DNA of 64,000 nt, taken from the NCBI RefSeq assembly GCF_001651855.1, contig NZ_LNQC01000041.1, forward strand, positions 1 to 64,000. The letters run 5' to 3'. The position numbers were made by a program, and so were the translations under genes. Every line of letters begins with the position of its first letter. Position 1 is the stretch's first letter. Under the pieces are notes generated by a model, which searched no databases, was not told where the DNA came from, and worked only from the letters and a program-made list of their open reading frames with translations. Source of the DNA: Sinorhizobium americanum. GTDB taxonomy: Bacteria > Pseudomonadota > Alphaproteobacteria > Rhizobiales > Rhizobiaceae. This document shows, piece after piece, positions 17,887-27,086 of this stretch.

Positions 17887-18249
17887 ATGCGCCCTGTTCT
17901 TCTCGGCCTCGGTTGGGTCATGGTCGGCATAGGCATCGTCGGCATATTCCTGCCGCTTCTGCCGACGACACCCTTCCTGCTCCTCGCCGCCTGGCTTTTT
18001 GCGCGATCCTCTCCGCGTCTCGAACAATGGCTGGTCGATCATCCCCTGTTCGGGCAGCCTTTGCGCGATTGGCGAGACGATGGTGCCATATCGCGGGGCG
18101 CGAAGATATGTGCCGTGTCGCTGATGGGGCTCGGTTTCGCATTCTTCTGGCTCCGCGTCCAACCCTCCATGCTCATGGCATCCATCGTTGCGACGATCAT
18201 GCTCGCACTGGCCGCTTTCATTGCGTCCCGGCCCGAGGCGCGGAAGTGA
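17887..18249 (+). CDS. DUF454 (YbaN family) inner-membrane protein
   Basis: A 120-aa membrane protein of the YbaN/DUF454 family: GWVMVGIGIVGIFLPLLPTTPFLLLAAWLFARSSPR, then HPLFGQPLRDWRDDGAISRGAK, then a second hydrophobic stretch. The function is unknown; in rhizobia such genes often sit near fix or haem genes. A leader of about 160 bp separates it from fixK, and no FNR-type box is clear there. Confidence 0.88.
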   Translation: MRPVLLGLGWVMVGIGIVGIFLPLLPTTPFLLLAAWLFARSSPRLEQWLVDHPLFGQPLRDWRDDGAISRGAKICAVSLMGLGFAFFWLRVQPSMLMASIVATIMLALAAFIASRPEARK

Positions 18250-18392
18250 CGACTACTGATAGGATCCGCCGGCCCGGAAGCAGGTTCCAAAGGTAACCCA
18301 CAAAGCGCGCACTCCATGGCAAAATACACTGGGCCGATCCGACCCTCTCGCGGGTCGGGCGGCGCCGGTATTCGCAACCATGGGAGGAAGCC

Positions 18393-19475
18393 ATGCAAAT
18401 AGCTGACCACATTGAACGCACGCGAGCGGATCGGTCGGCGCCCGAAGTCCTGGATCGGCTTCAGGCGATCTACCAACGTCGGCAGAAGGACGAGTGGCGC
18501 GCGACGGTGGACAGGTTGGATGCGCTGCGCCAGTCGTTCAGCGAAGAGCGACGGCAGGTCTTTCCGGCCGCATTGCGCGACAGGCTGACAAGCGCTGCAC
18601 GGGGCGGTAGGCGGGATGATCCCCGCGGGCCCGGATTAAGATACAAGTCGCTGATCGAAGCCAGAAACGCCGAGGTCGATCTGAAGGCGGTCAAGGCGCT
18701 GCACGACCGGGCCTATGACAAGTTCGGTCAACTGGTGAAGGGCTACAGTGCCTTTCATTTCCATGAATCGGTGGTCGGGAGCCTTGCCGATGCCTTGGCC
18801 CAGCCGCCGATTGTTTACGTCGCTCCCGATCCCGACAAGGAAAAGCTGTTCTACCCGCATTTCGGCGGCTGTTGGGACCGGCTCGATCAGAACCAGGCAA
18901 CCGGCGACGGTGCGATTGTCGAGAACAGGTCCTATCTCGATTGCGCTGCCCGCATGGGATCCAAGCTCGTCGCCCGCAACGACGACGCGTCCGATGTCGA
19001 CCTCCTCTGTGCCTATCGGGAGAACGGGTATCTCGTTCCGTTCAAGACGCTTCGTACAGGGATTCTGCAGGTCAAGGCCGACCTGACGGCCCTCGTTTGC
19101 CGCCATCATATCTCGACCTATGACGAGTTCGGGTGGTCCGACTTTCATGCAACGACGCGCGGCAGGCTCGTAATGGCGGTGTTCTGGAACTGGGACGACG
19201 TCGATCCGGCCAACGAGGTCAGCGACCAATGGTTCATTTCCGGTCTCGATTGCCGCGGCGATGGCGAGAGCTTCCCCGGCACCCGCGTCCAGGCAGTCCC
19301 GGGCGAAAGACGGATCATCAACCTGTTCACGGACGTGGCCTTCCCAGCCGGCCGCGAGCTCTGGGTCTATGTCGGCGTTGCCGATCGCATCTGGGCGCTG
19401 CTCAATGACGTCAGCATCGATATCTCGATCGACTCGGCCTGGCTGCTGAATTCGCTGGCAATCCGTTCGATTTGA
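18393..19475 (+). CDS. Unrecognised 360-aa protein
   Basis: I do not recognise this family. The RBS GGGAGGAAGCC before the ATG and codon use like its neighbours argue that it is real. The first ~125 residues are charged and helical (repeated K/R/E/D, possible coiled coil). The rest looks beta-rich, with many aromatic residues and short motifs (HFGGCWDRLDQNQ, FWNWDDVDP, WFISGLDCRGDGESFPGTRV, GRELWVYVGVADRIWALL). There is no signal peptide, membrane helix or recognised catalytic motif. It stands alone between the fix block and tRNA-Pro. Two hairpin-forming repeats (CCGACCC / GGGTCGG near 18340) lie just upstream. Confidence 0.75.
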   Translation: MQIADHIERTRADRSAPEVLDRLQAIYQRRQKDEWRATVDRLDALRQSFSEERRQVFPAALRDRLTSAARGGRRDDPRGPGLRYKSLIEARNAEVDLKAVKALHDRAYDKFGQLVKGYSAFHFHESVVGSLADALAQPPIVYVAPDPDKEKLFYPHFGGCWDRLDQNQATGDGAIVENRSYLDCAARMGSKLVARNDDASDVDLLCAYRENGYLVPFKTLRTGILQVKADLTALVCRHHISTYDEFGWSDFHATTRGRLVMAVFWNWDDVDPANEVSDQWFISGLDCRGDGESFPGTRVQAVPGERRIINLFTDVAFPAGRELWVYVGVADRIWALLNDVSIDISIDSAWLLNSLAIRSI

Positions 19476-19552
19476 GTGCCGCAACGGCAACTGTCCTTCC
19501 AGCAGGCTACTGCGGCAGGGACAGGTTAAGCCCTTTATTTTTAGGAATTAAA

Positions 19553-19629
<77 letters not shown>

Positions 19630-19823
19630 ACCCGCTTTGTTACAAGCCCGCTCTCATTAGAGGGAACACAAGGGCGGCGCAAGGGGAAAATGGAATTTCG
19701 CCGGTCCTTCCGCAGCTGTGGAGAAACCGGAGATACGCCGAAAGCAGTGGGCGAACGGTTTTGTGATTTGGTCGGCGCAAGAGGCGCAGATACACTACGG
19801 CCTGCAACAACAGGAGAAGCCCT

Positions 19824-20039
19824 ATGAAGCGCATCCTCGTATTTGCAGTTGCCCTCGCGTTTTCCGCGACCGCAGCGTCAGCCGCGTGCCTCGGCCATAA
19901 CACCACGGCCTCGGCGGATCCAATAGACAAAGAGATCACGACGGCCAGCGTGACAGAGACCGAGCAGTCCAAGCCGGCCGACGAGCTTCTCCTGCAGCAG
20001 CAGAAGCTGCAGCAACAGGATTCGACTGCCGAAGAATAA
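19824..20039 (+). CDS. Small exported protein
   Basis: A 71-aa protein with a clear signal peptide (MKRILVFAVALAFSATAASA) and a short acidic, glutamine-rich mature part (LLLQQQKLQQQDS). RBS CAGGAG precedes the ATG. No family recognised beyond the kind of small secreted protein common in rhizobia. It is convergent with the polysaccharide polymerase gene. Confidence 0.7.
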   Translation: MKRILVFAVALAFSATAASAACLGHNTTASADPIDKEITTASVTETEQSKPADELLLQQQKLQQQDSTAEE

Positions 20040-20127
20040 GCCAGGAGAGCGGCGAATGCGGGTCTCGCCGGGCGCTTCATGCCGTCGAGGCCCGCTTTCA
20101 GGGTTCAGATGATTCTCGACGCTTTCC

Positions 20128-21375
20128 TCATCGCGAAGCGAATCTCTTTGACGCCACCTGCCGACGATTGCGGTATTCGAGCGCGGCGCACCCCCAGATA
20201 ATGCCGAGAAGCAAATAGAAGTGCCGCCAGTGATCGGTATCGATGACATTGCCGATCCCGACATGGCCGATGAGCGCTACCCAGGCGATCATCAGATAGG
20301 GTTGCCATGGCCGGTCGAGCAGAAGAAATCGAAACCCGAGCGAGAGCGTCCACGCAATCAGCGTCACATAGGAGACGAAGCCCAGCCAGCCATAGGAGGT
20401 CAGGCTTTTCAGCCAGACATTGTGCTCGTCCTCCAAGAAGATCGTGCCGAATATCAGCGGGCCGATGCCGAGCGGCCTTTCCATCGACATCATAAAGCCG
20501 ATCCGGTGCCGGTCGAAACGCCCGAGGTGGCCGTCGTCGTAGTCCTGCACGAGTTGGGAGCGGCTTGAAAAGAGCGTTGCCACCTGCTCCGATTGCAGGG
20601 CGACGGCAAGTGCCGCCATGACGAAGAGGGCGCCGCAGAGGGCGAGCACGAGAATTCTCAGCCGAAACAGCCCGCTGCGCTCCTTTAGGAGCATGACGAA
20701 GACTAGCGCCGCGACGCAAAAGAGATTGAGCGCCCAGGCCGCGCGGGAGAAGGAGAGGAAGACGCCGAGGGTCAAGACAATCAGACCGGCGATTTTCAAC
20801 GGAGCACGCCGGATTGGCTGCGTCAGCAGGCCATGCACCAGATAGAGCGCCGGTGCGGCGAGAAACGGCCCGAAGACGTTCGGGTCCTGGAAGGCACCTT
20901 TGGCGCGGTCGTAGAGGGTGAAGTTTGCGGCCCCCGGGATTGCGCCGAAATAGCCGAGAATACCGAGAAGGGCGGTGATCACGGCAGCCGAGACCCAGGC
21001 GTTGAAGATCAACCGCAGGCGCTGGTGACGATCCTCGACAATCGCCGCGAAGAAGACGGCCGTGAGTGCCAGGAAGCCGGACACTGCCATGTACATCGGC
21101 GCGGCAGCGAGTTCGGTCATCACCGTCAGCGATAGCATGCCGCCGACCATGAAGAGCGCGAGCAGGGTGAGAAGGGGAGCGACGGAGCGCGAAATCTTAA
21201 GCCCGAACAGGAACCAGAGAGCGATGAGGCCCGCCATGAAGACTTCATAGGGTGCGGGCTCTGCGATGACGAAGCCCGAGAGAAAGACGCCGATCGTCAC
21301 TAGGCCGGAGCCGATGATCGAAATCGCGGCGAGCTGCGGCCGGATGATGGCCGGCTGAGAGGTGCTGGCGATCAA
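20128..21375 (-). CDS. O-antigen ligase / Wzy-type polysaccharide polymerase
   Basis: A 415-aa polytopic membrane protein with about eleven helices and the Wzy_C/ExoQ-like segment (FVMLLKERSGLFRLR, EDEHNVWLKSLTSYGWLG). It probably polymerises or transfers exopolysaccharide repeat units at the periplasmic face. The frame is open far upstream through the neighbouring gene, but the likely start is TTG at 21375, whose bases overlap the preceding TGA (TTGA). That gives a normal length and keeps the first helix; the next in-frame ATG would cut that helix off. Confidence 0.82.
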   Translation of the reverse strand: MIASTSQPAIIRPQLAAISIIGSGLVTIGVFLSGFVIAEPAPYEVFMAGLIALWFLFGLKISRSVAPLLTLLALFMVGGMLSLTVMTELAAAPMYMAVSGFLALTAVFFAAIVEDRHQRLRLIFNAWVSAAVITALLGILGYFGAIPGAANFTLYDRAKGAFQDPNVFGPFLAAPALYLVHGLLTQPIRRAPLKIAGLIVLTLGVFLSFSRAAWALNLFCVAALVFVMLLKERSGLFRLRILVLALCGALFVMAALAVALQSEQVATLFSSRSQLVQDYDDGHLGRFDRHRIGFMMSMERPLGIGPLIFGTIFLEDEHNVWLKSLTSYGWLGFVSYVTLIAWTLSLGFRFLLLDRPWQPYLMIAWVALIGHVGIGNVIDTDHWRHFYLLLGIIWGCAALEYRNRRQVASKRFASR

Positions 21376-22931
21376 TACGCGTTTTCCGTATTGAGCAGCC
21401 GGAATGGCGTCAGGAACAAGATCTTCAGATCGAGAAGCAGCGACCAGTTCTCGATGTAGTAGAGGTCGAAGGCAGTGCGGAAACGGATCTTCTCGTCGTT
21501 GTCGATTTCGCCCCGCCAGCCGTTGATCTGCGCCCAGCCGGTGACGCCCGGCTTGACGCGGTGGCGGGCGAAATAGCCCTCGACCACATCCGAATAGGTG
21601 CGGTTGTGGGTTTGCGCGAGAACGGCATGCGGGCGCGGTCCGACGAGCGAGAGCTCGCCTTTCAGCACGTTGAAGATCTGCGGCAGCTCGTCGATCGAGG
21701 ATTTGCGCAGGAAGCGGCCGACGGGGGTGACGCGGGGGTCGCCCTTGGAGACCGCGTTGCGGGCGCTCGGATCGCTCAGATGGGTGTACATCGAGCGGAA
21801 CTTGTAGACCTCGATGATCTCGTTGTTGAAGCCGTGGCGGTGCTGCTTGAAGATGATCGGCCCGGGAGAGGTGAGTTTGACCGCGATCGCCGCGACCAGC
21901 ATGACCGGCCAGAGCAGTATGAGCGCCACGATGCTGAAGAAGACATCGAAGCATCGTTTGGCGACGGAATCCCAGTCGGCGATCGGCTTGTCGAAAATGT
22001 CGAGCATCGGCACTTGGCCGACATGGGAGTAGCTGCGCGGCCGGAAGCGCAGATTGTTGGCATGCGCGGCGAGGCGGATGTCGACCGGCAGCACCCAGAG
22101 TTTCCTCAGAAGTTCGAGGATGCGCTTCTCCGCCGTCAGGGGCAGCGAGAAGATCAGCATATCGATGCGGGCGAGCCGGGCGAATTCGACGAGCTCGTCG
22201 ACGGTCCCGAGTTTCGGGTAGCCGGCGATCACATGCGGCGAGCGCCGCTCGTCGCGGTCGTCGAAGATGCCGCAGATGCGGATGTCGTTGTCCGGCTGGT
22301 GCTCGATCGTGCGGATCAGGTCCCTTGCCGGAGTGCCACCGCCGACGATTACGGCGCGGCGCTCCATCGTGCCGTTGCGCGACCAATGCCGGATCGAATA
22401 GGCGATGAAGGCGCGTTCGGCGACCAGGAAGAGCGCGCCGGCGGCGAACCAGCCGCCGACCCAGACGCGCGAATAGAGATGGCCCGATTTCAGAAAGAAC
22501 AGCACGAGCGCGATGGTGCCGAAGGTTGCCGTCCAGGCGGCCAGGATGCGCGGCGTCATCCTGAGCCAGGCCCTGAGCGCCGGTACCTGATAGGTATCGG
22601 CAATCTGCATGGCGATCACCGCGAGTGCTGAACCGAAGGCGAGAATGGCGAGATAGACCGGCAGGTCCTGAAGCGCAGGCCGGACATATTGCGTATTGAT
22701 GGCATAGCCGATCGCGAACAGCGCGCAGAGATCGAGCAGCCGGATGAGACCGGTGATCATCGACGGGGAATAGGTATCGACCCTGAACTGGAGCGCGATC
22801 TGTCGGGCCAGCGGATTGAGCGGCGTTGGGCTCTTGCCCGCCTTCTTTCCATCGGCGGTCGTTCGGATCTCGGAGACCTTCTTGCGAAGCGCCTCGGTAT
22901 CGAAGGTCTCGGGCCTGTCAATCTGGTTCAT
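21372..22931 (-). CDS. Undecaprenyl-phosphate sugar-phosphate transferase (WcaJ/ExoY type)
   Basis: A 519-aa polyprenyl phosphate glycosylphosphotransferase that loads the first sugar on undecaprenyl phosphate. Residues 60-180 hold four or five membrane helices; a CoA-binding-like Rossmann segment (RRAVIVGGGTPARDLIRTI) follows. The C-terminal catalytic domain has FKQHRHGFNNEIIEVYKFRSM, SKGDPRVTPVGRFLRKSSIDELPQ and LVGPRP. The large-format architecture is that of WcaJ/PssY proteins rather than short ExoY. It starts the operon with the polymerase. Confidence 0.9.
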   Translation of the reverse strand: MNQIDRPETFDTEALRKKVSEIRTTADGKKAGKSPTPLNPLARQIALQFRVDTYSPSMITGLIRLLDLCALFAIGYAINTQYVRPALQDLPVYLAILAFGSALAVIAMQIADTYQVPALRAWLRMTPRILAAWTATFGTIALVLFFLKSGHLYSRVWVGGWFAAGALFLVAERAFIAYSIRHWSRNGTMERRAVIVGGGTPARDLIRTIEHQPDNDIRICGIFDDRDERRSPHVIAGYPKLGTVDELVEFARLARIDMLIFSLPLTAEKRILELLRKLWVLPVDIRLAAHANNLRFRPRSYSHVGQVPMLDIFDKPIADWDSVAKRCFDVFFSIVALILLWPVMLVAAIAVKLTSPGPIIFKQHRHGFNNEIIEVYKFRSMYTHLSDPSARNAVSKGDPRVTPVGRFLRKSSIDELPQIFNVLKGELSLVGPRPHAVLAQTHNRTYSDVVEGYFARHRVKPGVTGWAQINGWRGEIDNDEKIRFRTAFDLYYIENWSLLLDLKILFLTPFRLLNTENAY

Positions 22932-22988
22932 GATGGCTTTCCGGCGCTGTCCCCGACGCCCGGATAGCAGAAAGCCACTAAGAAACGC

Positions 22989-24161
22989 TTACGTTGTACG
23001 CAGCCGCGCCTCGGCGAAGATCGATTCCTCGGTAAGTTCACCGTAGAGCTGCATGAGGCGCCTGGTCATCACCGCGGCCGAGAAGCGAGACTTGAAGCGC
23101 TCTGCATCGGGCATCGTGCGGGCTGCCCAGTGCTGGTCTATGCCCGCCGCCGCCATGACCTCGGCAAGCGCCCTCGCATCTGCCGGCTCGACGAGCGCTC
23201 CGCTGTCGGCGCCCAGCACCTCTGGCATTCCGCCCACCCTGGACGCGATGACCGGTTTTCCGGCGGCAAGCGCTTCAAGGAGGATGTAGGGCATCGACTC
23301 CGCGCGAGAGGGAATGACGACGGTACGGGCAAGCGCAAAGGCCTCGCGGGCCTTCATCGCCGGGCGCATCCTGACGCGATCGCCAAGCCCCATGCGCGCT
23401 ATCATTTCTTCATACTGGAATTGCTGCGGGCCATCGCCGATCATCAGGCCGGAGAGCGTCCGTCCGGCAAGTTCTTCCGCCTTGGCGAAGCTCTCGATAA
23501 AGAGATCCGGCCCCTTCAGGTCCCGCATCATGCCGATGTAGAGAAAATCGACCGCGCCGGGACTTGCAACGACGGGCGCGAACTCCGTGTCACCGATGCC
23601 GTTATAGATCACCTCGTTGCGCCCCGCGGGCCGGCCGACCTTGGTGAAATAGGTCTGTCGCTCGAAGTCGCAGACGAAGACGAGCGCGTCGGTGAGACGC
23701 TCCTGGAAGCGCTCCATCCGGAAGATGGCGCCGCCGGCGAGCGACTTCCGTTTGTAATGGAGGCTGCCCCCGTGGGGCGAATAGAGGCGGGCTACGCGAC
23801 ACTTGTTGACCCGCAGCGCTGAACCGATGATGCGTGCGAGCACGCCGCCCTTGGCGCCATGCCCGTGCAACACATCCGGTTGCAAGCTTCTGATCTGCTT
23901 GTAGCTGCGCCAGAGCGCGGCAAAATCCGAGGGCCCGATCGTCCGATGGATCGGCGTACGGACGACACCGAGCGCCAGGAAGGGGCGGATCTCGTCGAAG
24001 AGGGCGTCCTCGTAAGCGCCGCCCGTGGTGCTGTCGCAGAGAATTCCCACCTGATGGCCCGCTGCCGCATGCGCCTCGGCAAGATCGCGAACGTGGCGGA
24101 AGATGCCGCCGATCGGCGATCTGAAGCAATGGAGAATGCGCAGGGGCCGCGGGCTCGACAT
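22989..24161 (-). CDS. GT4-family glycosyltransferase
   Basis: A 390-aa protein with the GT-B fold of glycosyltransferase family 4: LRILHCFRSPIGGIFRHVRDLAEA at the N-terminus, VLHGHGAKGG, and the C-terminal donor site VIPSRAESMPYILLEALAAGKPVIASRVGGMPEV containing the EX7E motif. The sugar is unknown. ATG 24161 lies 4 bp after the export lipoprotein stop, so the pair is cotranscribed; an alternative ATG at 24206 lies inside that gene. Confidence 0.9.
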   Translation of the reverse strand: MSSPRPLRILHCFRSPIGGIFRHVRDLAEAHAAAGHQVGILCDSTTGGAYEDALFDEIRPFLALGVVRTPIHRTIGPSDFAALWRSYKQIRSLQPDVLHGHGAKGGVLARIIGSALRVNKCRVARLYSPHGGSLHYKRKSLAGGAIFRMERFQERLTDALVFVCDFERQTYFTKVGRPAGRNEVIYNGIGDTEFAPVVASPGAVDFLYIGMMRDLKGPDLFIESFAKAEELAGRTLSGLMIGDGPQQFQYEEMIARMGLGDRVRMRPAMKAREAFALARTVVIPSRAESMPYILLEALAAGKPVIASRVGGMPEVLGADSGALVEPADARALAEVMAAAGIDQHWAARTMPDAERFKSRFSAAVMTRRLMQLYGELTEESIFAEARLRTT

Positions 24162-24165
24162 GGTG

Positions 24166-24741
24166 TCAGAACAGCCGTTCGCGAACATAGATCGTGTCGC
24201 CCGCAAGCACCGGATCGGTGATCGGCACGCGACCCGTTATAATGCGGCCGTTGACCTTGCGGGTGATGTCGGCATTCGTCTGGTTTGCGCGGGGAGTGAA
24301 GCCGCCGGCAACCGCGATCGCGTTCTGCACCGTCATGCCCGGAACGTAGCTGTATTGGCCGGATTGGCCCACTTCACCCATGATGAAGACCGAACGGTAG
24401 CGGTCGACCTCGATGGTCACGTCGGGGTCGCGCAGAAAGCCCTCGCGCAGCTTGGCCGCGATCATCCCTTCGAGTTCCGGAAGCGTATGGCCGCGTGACG
24501 GCACCGCGCCGATCAGCGGGAAGGCAACATAGCCCGCCTGGTCGACCGTGTAATTTCCGCTGAGGCCCGGCTGCTCGAATACGGTGACGCGGAGGCGGTC
24601 GCCGCTATCCAACCGATAGGGCTGGATCGTCGCCTCGCTGAAGGCCTTGGGAGCCGGCTGATAGCTCGTGCAGCCGCTGGCGAGCGCCGACAATATTGCC
24701 ACGGCGAAAGCGCGTGCTGCCTTTGTGCCTGCGATCGACAT
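24166..24741 (-). CDS. Wza/ExoF-like polysaccharide export lipoprotein
   Basis: A 191-aa outer-membrane-type lipoprotein: signal with lipobox LASGC, then a Poly_export domain (YRLDSGDRLRVTVFEQPGLSGNYTVDQAGYVAFPLIGAVP) and a SLBB-type segment (VFIMGEVGQSGQYSYVPGMTVQNAIAVAGGFT). It should form part of the exit pore for a surface polysaccharide. Short for Wza and closer to ExoF-type proteins. It diverges from the ExoP-like gene across about 210 bp. Confidence 0.9.
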   Translation of the reverse strand: MSIAGTKAARAFAVAILSALASGCTSYQPAPKAFSEATIQPYRLDSGDRLRVTVFEQPGLSGNYTVDQAGYVAFPLIGAVPSRGHTLPELEGMIAAKLREGFLRDPDVTIEVDRYRSVFIMGEVGQSGQYSYVPGMTVQNAIAVAGGFTPRANQTNADITRKVNGRIITGRVPITDPVLAGDTIYVRERLF

Positions 24742-24951
24742 GCGGGTTCTCGTTGGCTCCGGAATATACCTCTCAGCGATGTTATCGATCCGTTAGGGTT
24801 AATAGCCCGTAAACTCCCGGTAGAATTCCGATCCGGCCGCGATCGCAACGATTCTACCGCGCCAACATCCGGCAGTTGCGCCTGCAATTAACACTTGCGT
24901 TACCATGTTCCTTTACCTTCCGGCTGAATGCGGAAGCTTTGGGGTGGCGGC

Positions 24952-27078
24952 ATGTCGGACGTCGGCAGTCAGCAGGATGTGGATATCGATCTGGGCGGGC
25001 TCTTTCGCGCCATCTGGCAGCGTCGCGCCCGCGTCTTGCTGGCGACGGTCGGTGCTGCGGCACTTGCCTTTGGCGCGGCGAAAATGGTCGCGCCCGCCTA
25101 TGAAAGCGAAACGCGCGTCCTGATCGAATCGCGCGAGCCGGAGTATAGCGGTCCGAACGAGGCGTCGCAGACGAGTTCGGACCGCATTTTCGACGAGTTC
25201 GGCATCGCCAGCCAGGTGCAGGTGCTGCGCTCCGCCGACCTCATCAAGCAGGTCGCCCGCAACATGAAGCTGCACGAGCTGGAGGAGTTCGACCCGTCGG
25301 CGCATCCCTCTGCGGTTTCGGATCTCCTGGTCATGCTGGGGCTCAAGAAGAACCCGCTCGAGCTGCCGCCGGAAGAGCGGATCCTGAAGGAGTTCAATAC
25401 CAAGCTGCAAGTCTACCAGATCGAGAAGTCGCGCGTGATCGCCATTGCCTTCACGTCGAAGGATCCGAAACTCGCCGCTGCCATTCCGAACGAGATGGCC
25501 AAGGTCTATCTATCGCTGCAGAGCGGTGCGAAGCTCGACTCCAACTCGGAAGCCAGCCGCTGGCTGGAGCCGGAGATCGGCAATCTAAGGGAAAAGGTTC
25601 GGGAGGCGGAAGCCAAGGTCGCCGCCTATCGTGCTGAATCCGGTTTGCTCCCGACCGGCGAGACCGAGAATTTCGCGACCCGGCAGCTCACCGATATTTC
25701 CACCGAGCTGGCGCGGGTCCGCGGCGAACGGGCGAACGCGGCAGCGCGCGCCGAAGGCGTGCGTGCGGCACTTGCCGACGGCCGCCCCGTCGAGACGCTG
25801 ACCGATATCGTTGGCTCGCCGATGATCCAGCGGCTGAAGGAGAATCAGGCCACCCTGCAGGCGCAGATCGCCGATCTATCGACCGCGCTGCTCGATGGGC
25901 ATCCTCGACTGAAGGGGCTGAAATCACAGCTTGAAGGCATTCGCGAGCAGATACGTGCGGAGACGCGAAAGATACTCTCCAGTCTCGAGAACGAAGCAAA
26001 GGTGGGGCAACTCCGTGAACAGCAGTTGCTGCAGCAGTTGAACGCGCTGAAAGCCCAATCGGCGCAGGCGGGCGAGGAAGAGGTGGGGCTCCGTGCGTTG
26101 CAGCGCGAGGCGACTGCCCAGCGCCAGCTGCTGGAGACCTATCTCGCCCGCTACCGCGAAGCGACATCGCGAACCGTCGCGAATGCGACGCCGGCCGACG
26201 CGCGGGTGATTTCCAATGCGGTGGTCCCGACGCTGGCGAGTTTTCCCAAGGTGGTGCCGATCACGATCGTCGCCGCGCTTGCGAGCTTCCTGATCACCTG
26301 CGTCGTCATCATGCTCGGCGAACTCTTCAGCGGCAGGGCGCTGCGGCCGGTCTCCGGTTCCGGAAGGATGCCGGAGACTGCTGGTCCTGCAGCGCCGCTT
26401 ATCTCGCAGGAGGTGCCGGCACCCGTTGCCGTGCCCGAAGACGAGCATGCACGGGAGGAGCCGGAGCCGCGCATTGCGGCAGAGCACGATTTTTCGATCG
26501 AGTCGGTGGCAGGACATCTGCTCGACAACGACATCCGCGTCGCCGTTTCGGTCTCGCCGGGAGGGAACGAGGGATCGACGGCAACGGTGATGCTGGCGCG
26601 TCTGCTTGCCGAAGAGGAACACAAGGTCGTGCTCATCGACCTTTCCGGATCGGCCTGCCCGACGCGGCTGATGGCCCAGTCGCTGCATCTGCCCGGCATT
26701 ACGAACCTCCTATCGGGCGAGGTCGCCTTCACTGAGACGATCCATGCGGACAGGTTTTCCGAGGCGCACATCATCCCGCAGGGCGGCGCCGACCCCCATG
26801 CGGCGATGCGCGGCATCGAGCGTCTGCAGATGATTATCGACGCGCTGACGAGCGCTTATGATCTGGTGCTGGTCGAGTGCGGTGCGGCGGACGCCGCTTC
26901 CGTCGCCAAGGTGGCGCGGCGTGAGGAGATCGAGATTATCATTTCGGCACCTTCGGTCAGCGAGGAAAGGATCATCGAAGAACTGACAAGCTTCGGGGAG
27001 GCCGGCTACCGCGACATTGTGCTGATGACCGGTGGCGGCGAAGGCAGTCCCGACCTGCGCGACTGCCGCGCGGCCTGA
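24952..27078 (+). CDS. ExoP/Wzc-like chain-length protein with degenerate kinase domain
   Basis: A 708-aa polysaccharide co-polymerase. An N-terminal Wzz domain (first helix about residues 25-45) is followed by long coiled coil (EKVREAEAKVAAYRAES, EAKVGQLREQQLLQQLNALKAQ), the second helix (VVPITIVAALASFLITCVVIMLG) and a cytoplasmic BY-kinase-like domain. The nucleotide-binding motif reads SPGGNEGSTATV, without the Walker A lysine, while VVLIDLSGS (A') remains. There is no C-terminal tyrosine cluster. Probably controls chain length but not as an active tyrosine kinase. ATG 24952 chosen; ATG 24928 is possible. Confidence 0.88.
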   Translation: MSDVGSQQDVDIDLGGLFRAIWQRRARVLLATVGAAALAFGAAKMVAPAYESETRVLIESREPEYSGPNEASQTSSDRIFDEFGIASQVQVLRSADLIKQVARNMKLHELEEFDPSAHPSAVSDLLVMLGLKKNPLELPPEERILKEFNTKLQVYQIEKSRVIAIAFTSKDPKLAAAIPNEMAKVYLSLQSGAKLDSNSEASRWLEPEIGNLREKVREAEAKVAAYRAESGLLPTGETENFATRQLTDISTELARVRGERANAAARAEGVRAALADGRPVETLTDIVGSPMIQRLKENQATLQAQIADLSTALLDGHPRLKGLKSQLEGIREQIRAETRKILSSLENEAKVGQLREQQLLQQLNALKAQSAQAGEEEVGLRALQREATAQRQLLETYLARYREATSRTVANATPADARVISNAVVPTLASFPKVVPITIVAALASFLITCVVIMLGELFSGRALRPVSGSGRMPETAGPAAPLISQEVPAPVAVPEDEHAREEPEPRIAAEHDFSIESVAGHLLDNDIRVAVSVSPGGNEGSTATVMLARLLAEEEHKVVLIDLSGSACPTRLMAQSLHLPGITNLLSGEVAFTETIHADRFSEAHIIPQGGADPHAAMRGIERLQMIIDALTSAYDLVLVECGAADAASVAKVARREEIEIIISAPSVSEERIIEELTSFGEAGYRDIVLMTGGGEGSPDLRDCRAA

Positions 27079-27086
27079 GGCGTGCT

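Noticed and set aside
20128-22386. A 752-aa reading of the polymerase with a long N-terminal part
   Set aside because: The N-terminal half overlaps the phosphoglycosyltransferase gene in another frame and is arginine-rich non-protein-like; only the C-terminal 415 residues resemble a polymerase.
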